DNA from: Actinomycetes bacterium
GTDB lineage: Bacteria; Actinomycetota; Thermoleophilia; RBG-16-64-13
Direction of reading: 5' to 3'
DNA: 64,000 nt
Assembly: GCA_024637035.1 (NCBI GenBank)
Contig: JAGXFW010000023.1
Coordinates: 1 to 64,000 of the forward strand
Part shown: one piece after another, positions 59,797-64,000 of the stretch
Numbering within the stretch: the stretch's first letter is position 1
Layout of the letters: every line of letters begins with the position of its first letter
Position numbers and translations under genes: made by a program
The notes under the pieces: generated by a model
What the model was told of the DNA's origin: nothing
Database searches by the model: none
Seen by the model: only the letters and a program-made list of their open reading frames with translations

Positions 59797-61050
59797 CTAC
59801 TTCAGGAAGCCTTCGTAGTGCCGCATGAGCAATTGTGACTCCATCTGCTTCATGGTGTCGAGCGCCACACCTACCACGATGAGGAGCGACGTGCCCCCGA
59901 AGAAGAAGGGGATGTTGAGGCCCCAGATGAGCAGAGTCGGCAGGGCGGCGATCGACGCCAAGAACAGGGCGCCGGGCAGCGTGATGCGTGTGAGAACGCG
60001 ATCGAGATATTGAGCGGTGGGCTTTCCTGGGCGGATGCCGGGGATGAAGCCACCGTACTTCTTGAGATTGTCGGCCTGGTCGAGCGGGTTGAACTGCACT
60101 GCCGTGTAGAAGTAGGTGAACAACACGATCAGCATGAACTCAGCGACCAGATAGACCCCCGTGCCCGGACCCACGGCCGTGGCCGCGGTCTGCGCCCATG
60201 ACCACGGGGTCATCTGCGCGAGGGTCACCGGGAACACCAGGATCGCCGACGCGAAGATGACAGGGATGACACCGGCCATGTTGATACGCAATGGAAGATA
60301 CGTACTCTGCCCGCCGTAGACCTTCCGACCTACCACCCGCTTCGCATACTGGATGGGGATTCGGCGCTGCCCCTCCTGCATCAGGACGATGGCCGCGATG
60401 ACGCCTAAGCCGATGAGGGCCAGAGCCAGCCACATCAGCGGGTTCATGGTGGTGAACATCTTGTACAGTCCGCCGGGCAGACTAGCCACGATGCTGGCGA
60501 AGATGATCAACGAGATGCCGTTACCGATGCCGCGCTGGGTGATGAGCTCGCCCAACCACATGACCAGTCCGGTGCCCACGGTGAGCGAGAGAACGATCAG
60601 GTAGAAGCGCAGCGGGGTGAGGGGATTGGCCACAGTGAAGGCGCCCTGCGACTGGAAGATGAAGACGTAACCCACCGACTGCACGAGCGCTAGGATGATG
60701 GTGAGGTAGCGCGTGTACTGGTTGATCTTCTTCGCGCCCGACTCGCCTTCCTTGGCCAACGCCTCCAGCTGAGGGATCACGATGGTAAGCAGCTGCAGGA
60801 TGATGGACGCCGTGATGTAGGGCATGATGCCCAGCGCGAAGACGGCGACTCTTTCGAGCGCGCCTCCGGAGAAGAGGTCGAGGAAGGCGAAGACCCCACC
60901 ACCTGCGACGAGGTCCTTGATTGCCTGCAGGTCGACACCGGGCACTGGGATGAACGACCCGAGCCGGTAGAGGGCGATGATGAACGCCGTGAACAGAAGA
61001 CGCTTCCGCAGATCGGGAAGCCTCCAGGCGTTCAGCAGGGATTGGAACAT
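59797..61050 (-). CDS. secY: Protein translocase subunit SecY
   Basis: Ten-helix channel of the Sec translocon, 417 residues. FIPVPGVD near helix 1, ITQRGIGNGISLIIFASI (helix 5 region) and RIPIQYAKRVVGRKVYGGQ are typical. The ATG at 61048-61050 starts MFQSLLNAWRLPDLRKR. It works with SecA (11819-14425). Confidence 0.98.
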   Translation of the reverse strand: MFQSLLNAWRLPDLRKRLLFTAFIIALYRLGSFIPVPGVDLQAIKDLVAGGGVFAFLDLFSGGALERVAVFALGIMPYITASIILQLLTIVIPQLEALAKEGESGAKKINQYTRYLTIILALVQSVGYVFIFQSQGAFTVANPLTPLRFYLIVLSLTVGTGLVMWLGELITQRGIGNGISLIIFASIVASLPGGLYKMFTTMNPLMWLALALIGLGVIAAIVLMQEGQRRIPIQYAKRVVGRKVYGGQSTYLPLRINMAGVIPVIFASAILVFPVTLAQMTPWSWAQTAATAVGPGTGVYLVAEFMLIVLFTYFYTAVQFNPLDQADNLKKYGGFIPGIRPGKPTAQYLDRVLTRITLPGALFLASIAALPTLLIWGLNIPFFFGGTSLLIVVGVALDTMKQMESQLLMRHYEGFLK

Positions 61051-61106
61051 CGAGCTTCTCCCGTCCTTAGGGTCTCTCAACCGGCAGCGGCCGCGGCCGG
61101 GTCCTT

Positions 61107-61580
61107 CTAGAGGACCTCGGCCGTACCGCCAGCAGCTTCGATCATGGTCTTCGCCGAGGCGCTGAAGCCGTGCGCCTTGATCACGAGCGGCCGATCGAGC
61201 CCACCGCCCGCGAGGATCTTCACTCTCTCGCCGGCCTTCTTGATTATGCCGCTGTCCATAAGCTCTTGCGGGGTGACCACCGCGCCCGACTTGAACATCG
61301 ACAACCGCGACAGATTGACCGGAGTCATATACGTGCGGAAGGGCCCGATGGGCATGGACGTCTTGGCATTGGGGCCGCGAAGTTTCGGCAGCCGCATATG
61401 CAGCGGCATCTGACCGCCCTCGTAGCGCGCCGGCACTCCGCCGCCGCTCCTCGCGTTCGCGCCCTTGTGGCCCTTGCCCGAGGTCTTGCCGAGCCCAGAG
61501 CCCTCGCCGCGACCGACCCGCTTCTTCTTGGAGCGCGAGCCTTCCGCCGGGCGCAGATCATGTAGGAAGATTTCCGCCAT
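61107..61580 (-). CDS. rplO: Ribosomal protein L15
   Basis: 50S protein uL15 of 157 residues, with the Gly-rich basic stretch GRGEGSGLGKTSGKGHKGA and GGGVPARYEGGQMPLHMRLP. ATG start two bases after rpmD. Confidence 0.98.
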   Translation of the reverse strand: MAEIFLHDLRPAEGSRSKKKRVGRGEGSGLGKTSGKGHKGANARSGGGVPARYEGGQMPLHMRLPKLRGPNAKTSMPIGPFRTYMTPVNLSRLSMFKSGAVVTPQELMDSGIIKKAGERVKILAGGGLDRPLVIKAHGFSASAKTMIEAAGGTAEVL

Positions 61581-61582
61581 GC

Positions 61583-61774
61583 CTACTCCTCGTCCTTCGC
61601 ATCGACCACGGTGACCTCGAGCATGTACTCGAGCTTCTTGACCATACCGTTGATCGACGGGGACTCTTCGTGGTACACAGTCTGGCCCAAGCGGGAGATA
61701 CCAAGAGCCCGCAGGGTGTCCTTGTGGTCCTGCTTACGCCCGATAAGGCTGCGGACCTGCTTGATAGCTATCAC
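61583..61774 (-). CDS. rpmD: Ribosomal protein L30
   Basis: 50S protein uL30 of 63 residues (IAIKQVRSLIGRKQDHKDTL; ALGISRLGQTVYHEE). The GTG at 61772-61774 is about ten bases from AGGAG; the earlier GTG at 61781-61783 overlaps the rpsE stop but abuts the ribosome binding site, so I prefer the second. Confidence 0.95.
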   Translation of the reverse strand: MIAIKQVRSLIGRKQDHKDTLRALGISRLGQTVYHEESPSINGMVKKLEYMLEVTVVDAKDEE

Positions 61775-61779
61775 ATCGA

Positions 61780-62337
61780 TCACTCTCCTGCCGGGGTCGC
61801 AGGTGCGGCATCGGCGACAGGGGCTTCCTTGGGCTCCATGCCGAGCACCTGGCGCACAGTCATGCCCCGGAGCGCCGCGATCTCCTCCGGGCGGCGAAGG
61901 GAACGCAGTCCCTGCTCGGCCGCGCGGACCATGTTGATGGGGTTCGTGGTGCCCAGACACTTGGTGAGCACGTCATGCACACCGCCAAGCTCCAGGATCG
62001 CCCGCACACCGCCGCCGGCGATCACGCCGGTACCCGGCGAAGCCGGCCGCAGAAGTACGCGGCCCGCGCCGTAGCGTCCCGTCACGCCGTGCGTGATGGT
62101 GGAGCCGTGCTTCGGAACCACGAACAAATTCTTCTTGGCATCGTCGATGGCCTTCTGGATGGCGAGCGGGACTTCCTTCGCCTTGCCATAGCCGACACCC
62201 ACGATGCTCACGCCGTCGCCTACCGCCACGAGTGCGGTGAACGAGAACCGGCGGCCGCCCTTGACTACTTTGGCCACGCGGTTGATCTCGATCACGTTCT
62301 CTTGCAGGTTCAGCGCCTCAGCTCTGATCTGTGCCAC
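61780..62337 (-). CDS. rpsE: Ribosomal protein S5
   Basis: 30S protein uS5 of 185 residues ([40 protein letters not shown]). A 20-residue Ala/Pro-rich tail follows the conserved end. Standard spc-cluster position. Confidence 0.98.
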   Translation of the reverse strand: MAQIRAEALNLQENVIEINRVAKVVKGGRRFSFTALVAVGDGVSIVGVGYGKAKEVPLAIQKAIDDAKKNLFVVPKHGSTITHGVTGRYGAGRVLLRPASPGTGVIAGGGVRAILELGGVHDVLTKCLGTTNPINMVRAAEQGLRSLRRPEEIAALRGMTVRQVLGMEPKEAPVADAAPATPAGE

Positions 62338-62355
62338 TGCCGTACCTCTCCCTTT

Positions 62356-62712
62356 CTAGAACTCCAGGCCGCCCTGACGGGCGCCGTCGGCAAGGGCCTT
62401 GACCCGGCCATGGTACAGATACGACCCACGGTCGAACACGACGCACTCCACACCGATCGCTTTCGCGCGCTCGGCGATGAGTCCGCCCACTTTGGCCGCC
62501 ATCTCCTTCTTTGGCAAAGCGGTCTCTTCGACGTGCCGACTGCAGGCGCTGGCCAAGGTCCGACCACTCTGGTCGTCCACGATCTGGGCCCAGATGCCGC
62601 GGTTGGAACGGAACACGGTAAGGCGCGGCCGTTCAGGCGTGCCCCGGACCGCGCCCCGCACACGCTTCGCGCGGCGCTGCTTGGCCTTCTCGATCTTAGC
62701 GATACTGGTCAT
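62356..62712 (-). CDS. rplR: Ribosomal protein L18
   Basis: 5S rRNA-binding protein uL18 of 118 residues ([40 protein letters not shown]). Normal length and context. Confidence 0.98.
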   Translation of the reverse strand: MTSIAKIEKAKQRRAKRVRGAVRGTPERPRLTVFRSNRGIWAQIVDDQSGRTLASACSRHVEETALPKKEMAAKVGGLIAERAKAIGVECVVFDRGSYLYHGRVKALADGARQGGLEF

Positions 62713-62732
62713 CTCTCTCGATTCATCCTTCC

Positions 62733-63266
62733 CTAGGCCCGCTTGCCGACCTTGCGACGGACGACTTCGCCCTTGTAGCGGATGCCCTTGCCCTTGTACG
62801 GCTCCGGCTTCCGAATCGAGCGGATGTCGGCGGCGACCTGACCGACCTGCTGCTTGTCTATGCCTTTCACCACGATCTGCGTGGGAGCCGGCACCTCGAA
62901 CTCGACGTGCTCCGGCGGCGTGACTACCACGGGATGCGAGTAGCCCACCTGGATCTCCAGGTCGCTACCCTTCAGCGCGGCGCGGTAGCCCACACCGACG
63001 ATGTCGAGTCGCTTCTCGAAACCTGCCGTGATGCCCGTGACCATGTTGGCGATGAGTGCCCTCGTGAGTCCGTGGAGCGCACGATGGGTGGCGGCGTCGC
63101 TCGGCCGCGTGACCAAGATGACACCGTCGGTGATCGTGACCGTTATCGCGGGGCTCACGTCGCGTGAGACCTCGCCCTTCGGGCCCTTGACAGTCACTCG
63201 CAGGCCATCGACCTTGACATCGACGCCAGCCGGTACCGCTATGGGTTCTCTTCCGATCCTAGACAT
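62733..63266 (-). CDS. rplF: Ribosomal protein L6
   Basis: 50S protein uL6 of 177 residues, two similar domains ([54 protein letters not shown]). ATG start six bases after rpsH. Confidence 0.98.
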   Translation of the reverse strand: MSRIGREPIAVPAGVDVKVDGLRVTVKGPKGEVSRDVSPAITVTITDGVILVTRPSDAATHRALHGLTRALIANMVTGITAGFEKRLDIVGVGYRAALKGSDLEIQVGYSHPVVVTPPEHVEFEVPAPTQIVVKGIDKQQVGQVAADIRSIRKPEPYKGKGIRYKGEVVRRKVGKRA

Positions 63267-63272
63267 GTGCGA

Positions 63273-63671
63273 TCACCACACGAAACAGATGACTTCGCCG
63301 CCGATTCCCTGCCTCTGGGCCTGGCGGGCGGTCATCATGCCGCGGGAAGTCGAGACGATCGCCATCCCGAGGCCGCCGAGGACCTTGGGTAGCTTGTCAT
63401 TCTTGGCATAGATACGACGGCCGGGCTTACTCACACGCTTGAGTTGCGTGATCACCCGACGGCGGTCTTCAGTGTACTTCAGGTCGACGACGAGCGTGTC
63501 GAAACTCTCGCCTTTGACCACGTTGTAGCCTGCGATGTAGCCCTCATCCTTGAGGATGCGCGCCACTTCCACCTTGATCACCGAGGTGGGCATGGCAGCC
63601 TCTGAATGCAGGGCTTTGTTGGCGTTCCGGATGCGGGTGAGCATGTCGGCTATGGGATCTGTATGCGACAT
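63273..63671 (-). CDS. rpsH: Ribosomal protein S8
   Basis: 30S protein uS8 of 132 residues (DPIADMLTRIRNANKA; ISRPG-type KRVSKPGRRIYAKND; GLGMAIVSTSRGMMTARQAQ). Known in E. coli as the spc operon translational repressor; whether it does so here is not visible. Confidence 0.98.
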   Translation of the reverse strand: MSHTDPIADMLTRIRNANKALHSEAAMPTSVIKVEVARILKDEGYIAGYNVVKGESFDTLVVDLKYTEDRRRVITQLKRVSKPGRRIYAKNDKLPKVLGGLGMAIVSTSRGMMTARQAQRQGIGGEVICFVW

Positions 63672-63680
63672 AGTCCCCCC

Positions 63681-63866
63681 TTACCAGCTCGACTTGGTCA
63701 TGCCGGGGATGACTCCCTGGTGGGCCAGTTCGCGTAGACAGATGCGACAGACCCCGAACCGGCGGTAGTAGGCGCGCGGCCGACCGCAGCGAAAACACCG
63801 GCTGTATGCCCGGGTCGCGTACTTGGCTGGACGCCTCGCCTTCACGATGAGCGATTTCTTTGCCAT
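63681..63866 (-). CDS. rpsN: Ribosomal protein S14, type Z (zinc-binding)
   Basis: Short zinc-binding uS14 of 61 residues; cysteines in CFRC and CRIC and the end [11 protein letters not shown]. Type Z is the form normally located between rplE and rpsH. Confidence 0.98.
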   Translation of the reverse strand: MAKKSLIVKARRPAKYATRAYSRCFRCGRPRAYYRRFGVCRICLRELAHQGVIPGMTKSSW

Positions 63867-63885
63867 GCGTCAGGTACTCCTTATC

Positions 63886-64000
63886 CTAATTCTCGCGGAA
63901 AGGCATGCCGAGCTTCTTCAGCAGGGCACGGCCCTCATCGTCAGTTTCCGCCGTGGTGGTTATTGCTAGTTCCAGCCCGCGGACCCGATCGATCTTGTCG
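63886..64000 (-). CDS. rplE: Ribosomal protein L5, C-terminal end only
   Basis: The last 37 residues of uL5 ([20 protein letters not shown], then [11 protein letters not shown]) followed by TAG at 63886-63888. The rest lies beyond the window. It sits 20 bp upstream of the rpsN start. Confidence 0.95.
   Translation of the reverse strand, partial: DKIDRVRGLELAITTTAETDDEGRALLKKLGMPFREN

Overview
The window is 64 kb of high-GC, gene-dense bacterial chromosome with essentially only housekeeping genes. Every protein gene I can support (53 complete, plus one cut at each edge) is on the minus strand, so transcription runs from base 64000 towards base 1. No gap between genes exceeds about 250 bp. I see no rRNA, tRNA, CRISPR array, intact transposon, prophage or resistance gene. 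Gene order points to Actinomycetota: rplM-rpsI-glmM-glmS-acpS-nnr-alr, rpmE-prfA-prmC-wecA-atp-murA, comF-hpf-secA-prfB-ftsE-ftsX and phoH-ybeY are classic blocks of that phylum. Other traits (7TM-HD PgpH, ecfA-ecfA-ecfT between rplQ and truA, ThyX with a Cys-rich tail, envC/ctpA after ftsX) resemble Firmicutes and the early-branching Actinomycetota such as Coriobacteriia-type lineages. The class-level placement is inference.

Layout in transcription order: (1) 64000-50396, spc and alpha ribosomal clusters (rplE to rplQ, with secY, adk, map, infA, rpoA), then an ECF transporter module, truA and rplM-rpsI. (2) 50247-42416, cell-wall precursor and cofactor genes: an alanine/ornithine-racemase-family protein, glmM, glmS, a three-domain AcpS-NnrE-NnrD fusion, a CBS protein and alr. 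(3) 42423-40013, a small membrane protein, a CCA/polyA polymerase and an FMN reductase. (4) 39842-30738, rpmE, thyX, tdk, DUF1385, prfA, prmC, rpiB, glyA, upp, dCMP deaminase and wecA. (5) 30685-23470, a complete ten-gene F-type ATP synthase operon (atpZ, I, B, E, F, H, A, G, D, C) with its own promoter. (6) 23388-15270, murA, an LCP ligase, a divergent purine nucleoside phosphorylase-like gene, ahcY, mtnA, a sugar nucleotidyltransferase and comF. (7) 15019-8834, hpf, secA, prfB (with a +1 frameshift), ftsE and ftsX. (8) 8811-1, an EnvC-type M23 peptidase, ctpA, rsmE, a HIT protein, yqeY, phoH, pgpH, ybeY and dgkA.

The genes cover translation (ribosomal proteins, IF1, RF1, RF2, PrmC, CCA addition, HPF), secretion (SecY, SecA), energy (F1Fo), envelope building (GlmM, GlmS, Alr, MurA, WecA, LCP, FtsEX with EnvC) and dTMP synthesis by ThyX with Tdk and dCMP deaminase. 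Starts often use GTG or TTG and neighbours commonly overlap by 4 bp (GTGA, ATGA, TTGA), as in long polycistronic transcripts.

I found no gene set that looks like a wholly new system. The items most worth a second look are non-coding or architectural: a CTAG-bounded inverted-repeat element with a shortened relative after rpsI; four phased 22-bp repeats upstream of the hpf-secA promoter; hairpins at gene junctions of the atp operon and between infA and rpmJ; promoters that predict very short or absent leaders; the AcpS-NnrE-NnrD and EcfA-EcfA fusions; an LCP protein with an extra C-terminal domain; and a PNP-like protein lacking conserved motifs beside ahcY and mtnA.
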